Shown: one piece after another, positions 29,198-40,309 of the stretch
Numbering within the stretch: position 1 is the stretch's first letter
Layout: every line of letters starts with the position of its first letter
Source of the DNA: Microthrixaceae bacterium
GTDB lineage: Bacteria; Actinomycetota; Acidimicrobiia; Acidimicrobiales; Microtrichaceae
Assembly (NCBI GenBank): GCA_020845705.1
Contig: JADLFH010000040.1
Span: 62,001-126,000 of the forward strand
Direction of reading: 5' to 3'
DNA: 64,000 nucleotides
Program-made: the position numbers and the translations under genes
The notes under the pieces: model-generated
Databases searched by the model: none
Told to the model about the DNA's origin: nothing
Seen by the model: the letters and a program-made list of their open reading frames with translations, nothing else

Positions 29198-30763
29198 TCA
29201 GCCTCCTCCGAGCTCGACTGCCGTTGTGTGCGACATCGAAGGCAGCTCGGCGAACTCGCCGTTTCGGCCGATCATCGGGATGACCGCCAAGTCGCCACCG
29301 GATGCCGCGGCAACCCGGCGCTCCGACACCACGGGCGAGGAGGCCTCGATCTCGATGCCCGCGGGTTCCGCTCCGGCAGGACCCAACTCGATGGCAACAC
29401 CACCACTGGGAGCCAACTCGATCTCGGATCCGACCGGAGCCCGGCTTCCGGCAGCGATCCGGCTCACCTTCACCCTCGCGATCGTGTCTGTGGATGGATT
29501 CACCACCACCAGCGTGGAGGTGGACTCCGCAGAACGATCCGCCCAGGGCATCGTCCACCGTCGGGCCATCACGGGCTGGCCGACGCTGCCGCCGACACCC
29601 GAGCGCAACGCCCACGGGGAGCCCTCCGCGAGCAGCTGCGCCAACCGCTGCACCACGACCTGGGCTCCGTTGACCGACTCGAGACGCACCCAGTGCGGAC
29701 GATCCGACGGCACACGGACCTGATCCTGGAGGTCCAGCACCATGTATCGGCGGGGCGGAACGGCAAGGTCGAACTTCTCGGGCAACGACTGGAGATCGGT
29801 GTCGAAGGGCACGACCTGGAGCAGCACCGACGCTTCCTCGTCGCCCGGGTTGTAGACCACGAACCGCTCTCCAATCCCGCCGCCTGAGCGACCGTCGGCG
29901 AAGACGAGCCGGGTCGAGGTCGCGGGCACACCTGGCGTGAGGACGAGTCCGCCGCCCCCTGGTTCGAGCCGGCTCTGCTCGGCAACGATCACCCCGCCGC
30001 GCACCCGCAGTGCCATCGCGAACTGGTCGCGTGTCTGGACGATCCCACCGAGCTCGACCGCTCGTGATGACCCGCCGGCGACGACGAGCCCACGGAGCTG
30101 TCCCGGGGTCCGTACGCCGTCCTCGCTCGCAACCTGGACATCCACGCTCACGTCCGCGGGGAACGGGTTGAAGAGCCAGAGTTGCGACGACGCGCCCTTG
30201 GCCGTCTCGGTGTTCGCCGTGGGGAAGTACGCGACTGCCGATGCGGAGGTAGCGCAGGGAGCCTCGTCGAAGGAGCCCTCGATCACCAAGCGGTGCGTGA
30301 CGACCGGACCGACCGCGGCGAATTCCACCATCGCAGAAGCGCCTGGCGTGGCGAGGGGCACCACGAGGCTGGATCGACCCGCCACGGCCACCTTCTGGGT
30401 GGAAGGTCCGGCGACGACGGTGGTCGTAGGTGACTCAGTGCTGGTTGTGGTCGCAGGTTCGGTCGTCGTCTCGGTGGTAGCCGGAGCCGCAGCCTCGCGG
30501 CGTGCGAAGAAGGTCGAGATGACTACATCGACATCGGCACCGGTGGGGTTGAAGACGACCAACTCGTGGGTGGTGGCGTCGCCGGTGCCCGCGGACCCCG
30601 CGGCGCAGTACCACGTGGATGTGGTCGCCCCCTTCCTTGACAGCGCCGGCCGGGGGGCCTTCTGAGGCGGCTCGGCATCGCGGGTGTCCACCGGATGGTC
30701 CAACAGCATCAGGGACGCGAGCGCCGTCGCGACCAACGCGATCGCCAGCAGATGCCGTCTCAC
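29198..30763 (-). CDS. Exported DUF5719-like protein
   Basis: 521 aa; signal-anchor; WYCAAGSAGTGDATTHELVVFNPTGADVDVVISTFF; Thr-rich TTETTTEPATTTSTESPTTTV insert. Confidence 0.8.
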   Translation of the reverse strand: MRRHLLAIALVATALASLMLLDHPVDTRDAEPPQKAPRPALSRKGATTSTWYCAAGSAGTGDATTHELVVFNPTGADVDVVISTFFARREAAAPATTETTTEPATTTSTESPTTTVVAGPSTQKVAVAGRSSLVVPLATPGASAMVEFAAVGPVVTHRLVIEGSFDEAPCATSASAVAYFPTANTETAKGASSQLWLFNPFPADVSVDVQVASEDGVRTPGQLRGLVVAGGSSRAVELGGIVQTRDQFAMALRVRGGVIVAEQSRLEPGGGGLVLTPGVPATSTRLVFADGRSGGGIGERFVVYNPGDEEASVLLQVVPFDTDLQSLPEKFDLAVPPRRYMVLDLQDQVRVPSDRPHWVRLESVNGAQVVVQRLAQLLAEGSPWALRSGVGGSVGQPVMARRWTMPWADRSAESTSTLVVVNPSTDTIARVKVSRIAAGSRAPVGSEIELAPSGGVAIELGPAGAEPAGIEIEASSPVVSERRVAAASGGDLAVIPMIGRNGEFAELPSMSHTTAVELGGG

Positions 30764-33651
30764 CGCTGCACTTCCGCGTCAGGGGTGGAGCGGGCGTGTG
30801 CTCTTCCTTTGGCGGCTCGGATCGCGGCCACGAGCGCTATCAACTGGATCACGTTCAACGCGATCCGTGACCCCGGGGCGCGGCGGGTACGGCCGAGCGC
30901 CGGGTCGGTGACTCGGCCGTCCGCGACGCGGTACACGTCCACTCCGGGTGCAACGTCGAGCGAGTGCAGGTCGAGCTGCTGTGCGAGCGTCGAGCGGGTC
31001 GCGTCGAGCATCGGACTCGAATCCGAAAGGCTCCCGGCGCTCAGGCTCGAGACCACCACCACGTAGCGGACACCGTGGTCCACGAGCTGGGAACCGAGGC
31101 GGCTCTGTCCGCCTGAGAGCGCCGAGCGAACCGTGTCGGCCAGCGCGTCTGCGGCCCGGGAACGACGCGGGGGGTGCACGCTGCCGAGGCCGGGACGCAC
31201 TCCGCGGGTGACGGCGAACGCCAAACCCTCTTCGAGAGGCACCGAGCGCATGGGAAGCACGTCGGAGTCACCGAGCCACAGGGTGCGATAGTTCGAGTCG
31301 TCGGCTTCCTCCAGCGTCGCGACAGCCGCCACCACGTCCCCGTCGACGAGGCCCCACCTGCCGTCGATCGCCGCCTGGAGGAACGGTACGACGGCTACGG
31401 CTGCGACCAGCGCAACCACGCTCGCGGCGGCCTGGCGCCAGCCGAAGGCTCCGCCCCGGACATCTGCGTGAAAGGACTCCACTCCGAGTCCCACGGCGAA
31501 GGCCAACGCTGCGGCGGCCGGCGCGAGGAGAACACCACTGCCGGGGCGCACACCGTCGGGCCAGCACCGGTAGGACAACAGCGCGGCTCCCCAGGCGGCG
31601 ATCGCGACCGACCACGAGATGGCACCCCAGCGGAACCGCCATCCGCGTCCCACGACCATCACCAGCACAGCCACCACCGGTACCGCCGCCCACAACAGCG
31701 TGTCGCCGTCGCCACCCACGCTCAACCGCAGAAGTTCGTCGAGGTGGGGGCGGCGCGAATCGTTCGGCCCCCACAGGACGCTCCAGCGGTCCGAACGGGC
31801 CAACAGGTCGAGGGATGTGGGCAACGAGCAGAGGAAACCGACCCCGATCGCGATCCCCCCTGACCGAGCGACCCGTCTTGCCCCGGCCACGTCGCCCGAC
31901 AGGGCGAGCAGCGCCCCGATGAGAACCGCCATCCCGAGCGTGATCACGAACCCGACGGCGCTGACCGTCGCAGCGATCGCCACGATGAGGCCCGTCACGA
32001 CCCCCTCGTGGAAGGGGCGGGACGAGGCGAAGGGTGCAACGCCACTCGCGCGTGCCAGATGCGCAAGGATCCAGGGAGCGACACCGTATGAGACCAAGGC
32101 AACCCATCGCCCCGAGGCGATGGCGTCATAGGGAACCGCCACGACCACATATGCCATCGTGGCGGCGAGACGGGCTCTCGGCGACAGGATGTCGCGGCCG
32201 CAACGCCAGGCCCCGAGCGCCCCAAGGGGAAGACCGGCCAACAGAACCAGGGTCCGGGCCGGCCCGCCACCCCCGAGGAGGGCGAAGTGGCCGACGCCCA
32301 ACACCGCCAGCACACCCGGCGCAGCCCCGTTCACCACGAAGCCCTCCTGCCGCCAACCTCCCCACCACTCACGCAGGAGGGCCCCTGGAGGACCCACCGG
32401 AAGGAAGTCACGCAACACCGGCACGCCGTGGGTCAGGAGGCCACGCGACCCGATCGCGAACACGGCCGCCAGGATCACCGCCAACACCGCACCTGCCAGT
32501 ACCGACTCGTGTTGCAGGGTCGATGGCAGGTCCCGTGCCGCGGCTATCGCGTCCGGGATGCGACGGCTCGTCGCAGCCCGGAGGTTCCGGTATGAGGTGA
32601 CGATCCGACCGCTGCCGCGGATCTGGGCGGCCCGGATGTCGCCGTCGGGAACCCTGCGCGACGCCTGCACCTTCCGGCGTCGGGACAAGGCAGAGGGCAG
32701 GTGGAGCAGGTTCCAACCCCAAGCGCGGATGATGTCGAGAGATCGACCGACGTGTCCGAAGCACGTCGAGGTGACGAGATCGGCCACGGAGAGCAGCGCC
32801 GCCAGGGGCGCCACTCGCAGAAGGTGACCGGGCCCGTAGGTGGTCAGCACCACACGCGCCTGGTCACGCACCTCCTTGCGGCGGTCATCAGCAGAGGAAT
32901 CGGCGAGGCTGGAATCCCTGGCGTGTCGGGCAACGGCGGCGGGCATCACCGCGACGCTCGCTCCCGCCACGCGAGCCCGCCAGCACAGATCCAGGGCCTC
33001 ACCCGCCGGGGTCATCGCCGGCGTGAAGCCTCCGAGGTCGCCGAAGAGGTCTGCGCGCACGAGCATCGCGGCGGTCGACACCATGAACACATCTCGGGAA
33101 GCGTCGTGTTGGGACTGGTCCAGCTCACCCGCCTCGATCAAGGGCACTGTGAAGCCGAAGGCATCGACGCCATATCCCATCTCGTCGAGGCGCTCGGGGT
33201 CCTCGGCGCGCACCAGCTTGGCGCCGACGATCCCCGCGTTCGCACGGAAGGCCTCGGTGACCAGCGCGTGAACAGCCCCCGGTTCGAGCTGTGTGTCGTC
33301 GTGGCAGAACAGCAGGAAGGTGGCGCCTTCGACCGTGCCCAACACCGTGTTGCACACCGCACCGAAGCTCGGCGCCGAGAACACCTCACGCACGAACGCA
33401 CCCGGCAGCAACTCTGCGATCTTCTCGGTGGTGGCCTGCTCGGCGGAGGCGTCGAGGACGACCACCGTCAGGTTGCCGTACTCCTGGGCGGCGAGCCCTT
33501 CCAGAGCAGGGGCGATCTCCTCGGGTCCTCCCGTGGTCGCCACCACGGCGACGACCGCCGGCAGACCGGTCCCCACCTGCATTCCTCGCTCGCCATCTCG
33601 CCCCTCGGGCGGATCGCCGTCGGGGTCGGAGGGGGGGGACTGGGACGACAT
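30760..33651 (-). CDS. Large GT2 glycosyltransferase with C-terminal polytopic membrane region
   Basis: 963 aa; GT2 AALE-L..Q.Y..L.VVVLDAS..., FLLFCHDDTQLEPGAV; many TM helices. Confidence 0.85.
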   Translation of the reverse strand: MSSQSPPSDPDGDPPEGRDGERGMQVGTGLPAVVAVVATTGGPEEIAPALEGLAAQEYGNLTVVVLDASAEQATTEKIAELLPGAFVREVFSAPSFGAVCNTVLGTVEGATFLLFCHDDTQLEPGAVHALVTEAFRANAGIVGAKLVRAEDPERLDEMGYGVDAFGFTVPLIEAGELDQSQHDASRDVFMVSTAAMLVRADLFGDLGGFTPAMTPAGEALDLCWRARVAGASVAVMPAAVARHARDSSLADSSADDRRKEVRDQARVVLTTYGPGHLLRVAPLAALLSVADLVTSTCFGHVGRSLDIIRAWGWNLLHLPSALSRRRKVQASRRVPDGDIRAAQIRGSGRIVTSYRNLRAATSRRIPDAIAAARDLPSTLQHESVLAGAVLAVILAAVFAIGSRGLLTHGVPVLRDFLPVGPPGALLREWWGGWRQEGFVVNGAAPGVLAVLGVGHFALLGGGGPARTLVLLAGLPLGALGAWRCGRDILSPRARLAATMAYVVVAVPYDAIASGRWVALVSYGVAPWILAHLARASGVAPFASSRPFHEGVVTGLIVAIAATVSAVGFVITLGMAVLIGALLALSGDVAGARRVARSGGIAIGVGFLCSLPTSLDLLARSDRWSVLWGPNDSRRPHLDELLRLSVGGDGDTLLWAAVPVVAVLVMVVGRGWRFRWGAISWSVAIAAWGAALLSYRCWPDGVRPGSGVLLAPAAAALAFAVGLGVESFHADVRGGAFGWRQAAASVVALVAAVAVVPFLQAAIDGRWGLVDGDVVAAVATLEEADDSNYRTLWLGDSDVLPMRSVPLEEGLAFAVTRGVRPGLGSVHPPRRSRAADALADTVRSALSGGQSRLGSQLVDHGVRYVVVVSSLSAGSLSDSSPMLDATRSTLAQQLDLHSLDVAPGVDVYRVADGRVTDPALGRTRRAPGSRIALNVIQLIALVAAIRAAKGRAHARSTPDAEVQR

Positions 33652-33660
33652 GAGCGAGCG

Positions 33661-33690
33661 CGCCGGCCGTCGCCCGAGCTACGGCCGGCG
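33661..33690. repeat. 10-bp perfect inverted repeat in divergent intergenic
   Basis: CGCCGGCCGT-cgcccgagct-ACGGCCGGCG. Confidence 0.7.
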
Positions 33691-33739
33691 GGCGATCGTA
33701 GCCGACAACGGTCGGGAACCGCCCCCACGCCCAGACCCC

Positions 33740-33745
33740 TAGACT
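33740..33745 (+). promoter_or_regulatory. -10 element TAGACT, 6 nt before leader-ORF GTG
   Basis: TAGACT-cccggc-GTG. Confidence 0.55.
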
Positions 33746-33751
33746 CCCGGC

Positions 33752-33792
33752 GTGCTCGCCCCCGACCCGATCCTCGACCGCCCCTACCCGTC

Positions 33793-33796
<4 letters not shown>
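33752..33796 (+). CDS. Leader ORF (14 aa, VLAPDPILDRPYPS*) overlapping next start
   Basis: gtg ctc gcc ccc gac ccg atc ctc gac cgc ccc tac ccg tcg tga; GTGA overlap with GTG at 33793. Confidence 0.5.
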
Positions 33797-35695
<1,899 letters not shown>

Positions 35696-35708
35696 CGGCC
35701 GGCTGACA

Positions 35709-36668
35709 TTGGGCGTCGGGCCGAGCGTCACCGTCGTCGCCGGCGGGGTGGGCGCTGCGCGCCTGTTGCGCGGCGTGGTCCGCGTCACCGATCCGGACCT
35801 GGTCACCGCAGTCGTGAACGTGGGCGACGACGACATCCTCCACGGGCTGCACATATCGCCCGACCTCGACACCATCACCTACACACTCGCCGAGGCGATC
35901 GACCCCACACGCGGCTGGGGGCTGCGGAACGAGACGTGGCAGGCCATGGAGTTGCTGCGGCGATATGCCGCCTCCGCCGGCCGCGAGGACCTTTCGTGGT
36001 TCAACCTGGGCGACACTGATCTCGGCACGCACTTGTACCGCACCTCGCGTCGCCTCGACGGGGGCGCCCTGTCGGAGATCACGGCGGAGATCGCCGCGGC
36101 CTGGGGGATCCGAGCGCACCTGTTGCCGGTGTCGAACGATCCGATCCGCACTCGGCTAGTCACCGCGGATGGGGTCGAGTTGACGTTCCAGGAGTACTTC
36201 GTGCGACACCACCACGGCGTCGAGGTCTGCGAGGTGAGCTTCGTGGGAGCCGCGGTGGCCGAGCCGGCACCAGGCGTCATCGACGCGATCGGCGCCGCGG
36301 ACGTGGTGATCATCGCTCCGTCGAACCCGATCGTGTCGATCGAGCCGGTGCTCGCAGTTCCGGGGGTCAGAGCGGCGGTCGAATCGCGTCGTGACAGCTG
36401 TGTGGCGGTATCGCCCATCGTGGGAGGCAGAGCGCTGAAAGGCCCCGCCGACCGATTGCTGGCCGAGCTGGGACATGAGGCATCGGCCCTCGGCGTCGCG
36501 GGCATCTACCGGGATCTGGCTGCATCGATCGTGATCGACTCGGTCGATACGGCCCTCGGCCCCGCGATCGAGGCCACCGGCATGCGAGCAGTGTGCGAGC
36601 CCTCGATCATGGTCGACATCGAGGCTGCGACCGCCCTGGCCGCCGCTTGCGTCGGAGCGGTCCGATGA
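35709..36668 (+). CDS. cofD: 2-phospho-L-lactate transferase (F420 biosynthesis, CofD/FbiA)
   Basis: VTVVAGGVGAARLLRGV; NVGDDDILHGLHISPDLDTITYTLA; TTG start. Confidence 0.94.
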   Translation: MGVGPSVTVVAGGVGAARLLRGVVRVTDPDLVTAVVNVGDDDILHGLHISPDLDTITYTLAEAIDPTRGWGLRNETWQAMELLRRYAASAGREDLSWFNLGDTDLGTHLYRTSRRLDGGALSEITAEIAAAWGIRAHLLPVSNDPIRTRLVTADGVELTFQEYFVRHHHGVEVCEVSFVGAAVAEPAPGVIDAIGAADVVIIAPSNPIVSIEPVLAVPGVRAAVESRRDSCVAVSPIVGGRALKGPADRLLAELGHEASALGVAGIYRDLAASIVIDSVDTALGPAIEATGMRAVCEPSIMVDIEAATALAAACVGAVR

Positions 36669-37372
36669 GCATCGAGATGCTGCCGGTCCACGGCATCGGC
36701 GAGATCACCCGGGGCGCGGACCTTGCAGGCATGATCGGTTCGGCAGTGGAGCTGTGTGATCGCGACATCGTGGTGGTCACACAGAAGGTGGTCTCAAAGG
36801 CCGAAGGGGCGATGGTCCGCATCGACGCCACCGATCCGCTCTCGCACAAGCCGGTTGTCGAGGCCGAGTCGGTTCGGATCCTCAGACGGCGCGGCGACCT
36901 CGTGATCAGCGAGACGAAGCACGGTTTCGTGTGCGCCAACGCGGGAATCGACCTGTCCAACGTGGAGTCGGGCTGGGCCGCGCTGCTGCCTGAGGACCCC
37001 GACCGTTCCGCACGAAGGATCCGCGACGGGCTGCGGGGACGTTTCGACGTCCGTGTGGGAGTGATCGTCTCCGACACCTTCGGCCGGCCCTGGCGACGCG
37101 GCGTTGTGGACGTGGCGATCGGATGCGCCGGGCTGGTCCCGGTCCTCGACCTGCGCGGCAGCACCGACGCCTACGGTCGCACGCTCCAGGTGACCGAGGT
37201 GGCCCTCGTCGACGAGTTGGCCGCCGCGGCGGAGCTGGTGATGGGCAAGGCGACGGGGGTGCCCGCTGCGGTGATCCGTGGCGGGGATCCGAGCTGGTTC
37301 CTCGGCGACGACGACAGGGGTGGCGTGGTGGCCGACGTCGTCCGCCACCCCTCCGACGACCTCTTCCGCTGA
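36665..37372 (+). CDS. cofE: Coenzyme F420-0:L-glutamate ligase (stand-alone CofE)
   Basis: VVVTQKVVSKAEGAMVRID; GFVCANAGIDLSNVE; VSDTFGRPWRRGVVDVAIGCAG; ATGA overlap with cofD. Confidence 0.94.
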   Translation: MSIEMLPVHGIGEITRGADLAGMIGSAVELCDRDIVVVTQKVVSKAEGAMVRIDATDPLSHKPVVEAESVRILRRRGDLVISETKHGFVCANAGIDLSNVESGWAALLPEDPDRSARRIRDGLRGRFDVRVGVIVSDTFGRPWRRGVVDVAIGCAGLVPVLDLRGSTDAYGRTLQVTEVALVDELAAAAELVMGKATGVPAAVIRGGDPSWFLGDDDRGGVVADVVRHPSDDLFR

Positions 37373-37401
37373 CTGGGATCCCACCCCCACCACCCCGGCC
37401 A

Positions 37402-38268
37402 TTACAGGACGGAGATGACCTCCGCCGCGAAGCGCTCGAGGGACTCCTGCTGCACCTCCAGGTCCTCGATGTCGCCACCGTAGAAGTACCAGGGGCAAAC
37501 GATCGCGTCGGTAACCCCGACCTCGGCGAGGCGACGGAATCCGTCGACCTCGAGCGCGTCCATCGAGATGGCCTTGATCTCGAAGGGCAGGTGATCGCGT
37601 TCCATCTCGCGGCGCAACACAGCCAGCTTGTCGATGACGACCGCCAGCTCTTCGGTGGTGCTCACGACCGAGATCCAACCGTCGCCCAATCGCGCGGCAC
37701 GTCGCAGGCCGGCAGGCGAGTGTCCACCCACGTAGATCGGCACCTGCCCTGGAGCGGCGGGCCGCATCATCAGCCGGTTGAAGTCGTAGTGGGCGCCGTG
37801 GTACTCGACGAACTCGCCGCTGCAAGCAAGTCGGATGATCTCGATCGCCTCGTCGGCGCGGGCGCCCCGACTTCTCATCTCCTGGCCCAACCAGGTGAAT
37901 TCCTCGGGGATCCAGCTCAGCCCCACCCCCAGCCCGACACGTCCCCCCGACAGCGACGCCGCGGATGAGACGGCCTTCGCCACCAGCAGTGGCTCGCGGA
38001 TGCCCAGCTTCAGGACGTTCGTGTAGAAGCGGATGCGTTCGGTGACCGCCGCCATCGCAGGAATCGCCACGAAGGGGTCGAGGAAGGGTGTCTCCGCCGG
38101 CCAGAACCGCGACCCGTCCTCCGTGTAGGGGTACTTCGCCGAGACGGTCTCGGGGTAGAACACCGACTCCGGCACCGCCACCGAGGAGAAGCCCACCGCC
38201 TCGGCCGTACGGGCAAGTGGCAGGTAGTGGCTCGGATCGAGCATGGGGATGGCGACGGTGAACTGCAT
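37402..38268 (-). CDS. LLM-class F420-dependent oxidoreductase
   Basis: ERIRFYTNVLKLGIREPLLVAKAVSSAASLSGGRVGLGVGLSWIPEEF; VPIYVGGHSPAGLRRAARLGDGW. Confidence 0.9.
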   Translation of the reverse strand: MQFTVAIPMLDPSHYLPLARTAEAVGFSSVAVPESVFYPETVSAKYPYTEDGSRFWPAETPFLDPFVAIPAMAAVTERIRFYTNVLKLGIREPLLVAKAVSSAASLSGGRVGLGVGLSWIPEEFTWLGQEMRSRGARADEAIEIIRLACSGEFVEYHGAHYDFNRLMMRPAAPGQVPIYVGGHSPAGLRRAARLGDGWISVVSTTEELAVVIDKLAVLRREMERDHLPFEIKAISMDALEVDGFRRLAEVGVTDAIVCPWYFYGGDIEDLEVQQESLERFAAEVISVL

Positions 38269-38301
38269 CGGCCCATCCTGTCTCCCCACCGGGACCCACC
38301 G

Positions 38302-39249
38302 CTACCTGCGACCCCGCTCCCACTCGATCACCGCGCGGCTCCCTTCGGGGATCTCGGTCCACGCCTCCCAGCCGAGCTGCATCTTCGCTCGACTGGCGTC
38401 CAGAGCCGATCGGTCCAGCTCGCCGTCACGCGCCGGCGCGTAGATGGCAGGCGTTGTCACGCCGGCAGCCTCGGCCATCGATCGATACAGCTCGTTGACG
38501 GAGGTCTCCCGGCCGGTGCCGATGTTCATGAGCAATCCGCCGCCCCGATCCGACGCCCGGTAAAAGGCGTCGACCACGTCGTCCACGAACACGAAATCAC
38601 GGGTCTGGTCGCCCGTGCCGAAGATCGTGCATGGCTCCCCGTCGAGCAGCTTGCCGGCGAAGATCGAGACCACACCGGCCTCGCCGTGGGGATCCTGACG
38701 CGGTCCGTAGACGTTGGCGAGCGCAAGGGAGGTGTACTCGAGCTGGTACATCTCCCGGTAGGCGGCGAGGTAGTCGGTGAAGACACGTTTCGTGATGCCA
38801 TAGGGCGACAGCGGGCGAAGCGGGTGCGCCTCGGTGACGGGCAGCTCTGACGCGTCCACCTCGCCGTAGATCGTGCCTCCGCTCGATGCGAACACCACCT
38901 TGCGCGCTCCCCCGCGACGGGCGCCCTCGAGCACGTTGATGGATCCGATCACGTTGATCTGCGCGTCGAGCACGGGGTTGGAAACCGACACCCGGACATC
39001 GGCCTGTGCTGCGAGGTGGTACACGACCTCGGGTTTGCGACGCTCGATCAACTCCACCACCGAGTCGACGCAGATGTCGATCTGGTGGAAGCTCAGCTCG
39101 TTGTTGCGGTCCGAGCGGGCCTCCGCGAGGTTCGTGAGGCTGCCGGATGACAGGTTGTCCACCACGTCCACCGACCAACCTTCCGCGAGGAGCCGATCCA
39201 CGAGCGTCGAACCGATGAAGCCGGCACCGCCGGTTACGAGGGCCTTCAC
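38302..39249 (-). CDS. NAD-dependent epimerase/dehydratase (UDP-glucose 4-epimerase-like)
   Basis: VKALVTGGAGFIGSTLVDRLL; YGITKRVFTDYL. Confidence 0.88.
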   Translation of the reverse strand: MKALVTGGAGFIGSTLVDRLLAEGWSVDVVDNLSSGSLTNLAEARSDRNNELSFHQIDICVDSVVELIERRKPEVVYHLAAQADVRVSVSNPVLDAQINVIGSINVLEGARRGGARKVVFASSGGTIYGEVDASELPVTEAHPLRPLSPYGITKRVFTDYLAAYREMYQLEYTSLALANVYGPRQDPHGEAGVVSIFAGKLLDGEPCTIFGTGDQTRDFVFVDDVVDAFYRASDRGGGLLMNIGTGRETSVNELYRSMAEAAGVTTPAIYAPARDGELDRSALDASRAKMQLGWEAWTEIPEGSRAVIEWERGRR

Positions 39250-39289
39250 ACCGATACCTCCGTTAGTGGGACGACCGTGGTCGCCGAGA

Positions 39290-40306
39290 TCAGGTCCACA
39301 TTTCCTTCGGCGGAACTGTGGCTCCTTCAAGGGTGAGGGCGGCATCGACCGACTCACCCGGTCCGATCACACTCAGGTCCAACACGCTCGCATTCGACCC
39401 CACCCGGGCATCCCAGCCGACGATGGAGTTGCGGATCACCGCACAGCCACCGATCACCGCACCCCTCATCACGATCGAATCAACAACCAGCGCCCCCTCG
39501 GCGATCGAGGCGGCTTCTCCCACGACCGAGCGCTCCACCTTCGCCGTGGCCGCGACGAAGGCCCCCGGGTGGATCCCGCTCACATGCGCGCCGGAGCGGC
39601 GTCCGTCGAGCTCGTCGAGCTGCGCTGCGATGTACGCCTCGGGAGTGCCGGCGTCTATCCAGTACGCCTCGGATCCCATCGCGAACAGAGAGCCCTCCGA
39701 AGCGAGCCGCGGGAAGACGTCCCGCTCGATCGACGAAGGTCTGCCCGGCTCCACCAGATCGAGTACCGAAGGTTCGAGTACATAGGTGCCCGCGTTGATC
39801 CAGTTGCTCGGTGCCGTACCCGGCGCCGGCTTCTCGATGAACTGGCGGACCCGTCCATCGTCGTCGGTGACCACGACGCCGTAGCGGGACGGATCCTCCA
39901 CCGGGGTCAGCGCGATCGTGGCCCGCGCGCCCCGCTCCGCGTGCAACGCCCATAGCGCACCGACATCGAGATCGGTGAGCACGTCGCCGTTGAGCGCCAG
40001 GAAGGTGTCGTCGATTCCGGCGGCACGCGCCGCGAACGCGATCGCTCCAGCGGTGTCGAGGGGCTCCGGTTCCTGCGCGTAACACAACTCCACTCCAACA
40101 CAACGACCATCGGGGAACGCCTCACGAAAGCTGTCGGGCTGATAGCCGAGAGACAACACGACCTCGGTGACACCGATCTCGCCGAGACGCCCGACCACCC
40201 GCTCGATCATCGTCGAGTGGACTACCGGAAGGAGCTGCTTCGGACATCCGAGGGTCAGGGGGCGGAGTCGAGTGCCGAACCCGCCCACGAGGACGACCGC
40301 CCGCAC
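39290..40306 (-). CDS. Sugar-nucleotide pyrophosphorylase (mannose-1-phosphate guanylyltransferase-like)
   Basis: AVVLVGGFGTRLRPLTLGCPKQLLPV; NGDVLTDLD; C-terminal left-handed helix repeats. Confidence 0.88.
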   Translation of the reverse strand: MRAVVLVGGFGTRLRPLTLGCPKQLLPVVHSTMIERVVGRLGEIGVTEVVLSLGYQPDSFREAFPDGRCVGVELCYAQEPEPLDTAGAIAFAARAAGIDDTFLALNGDVLTDLDVGALWALHAERGARATIALTPVEDPSRYGVVVTDDDGRVRQFIEKPAPGTAPSNWINAGTYVLEPSVLDLVEPGRPSSIERDVFPRLASEGSLFAMGSEAYWIDAGTPEAYIAAQLDELDGRRSGAHVSGIHPGAFVAATAKVERSVVGEAASIAEGALVVDSIVMRGAVIGGCAVIRNSIVGWDARVGSNASVLDLSVIGPGESVDAALTLEGATVPPKEMWT

Positions 40307-40309
40307 CCC

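Noticed and set aside
32701-33790. Long N-terminal extension of the plus-strand ORF (32701..34698) as one 665-aa protein
   Set aside because: This part is antisense to the well-supported GT2 gene; recognisable SDR homology starts at 33793 (VRTLVTGANGFVGRH).
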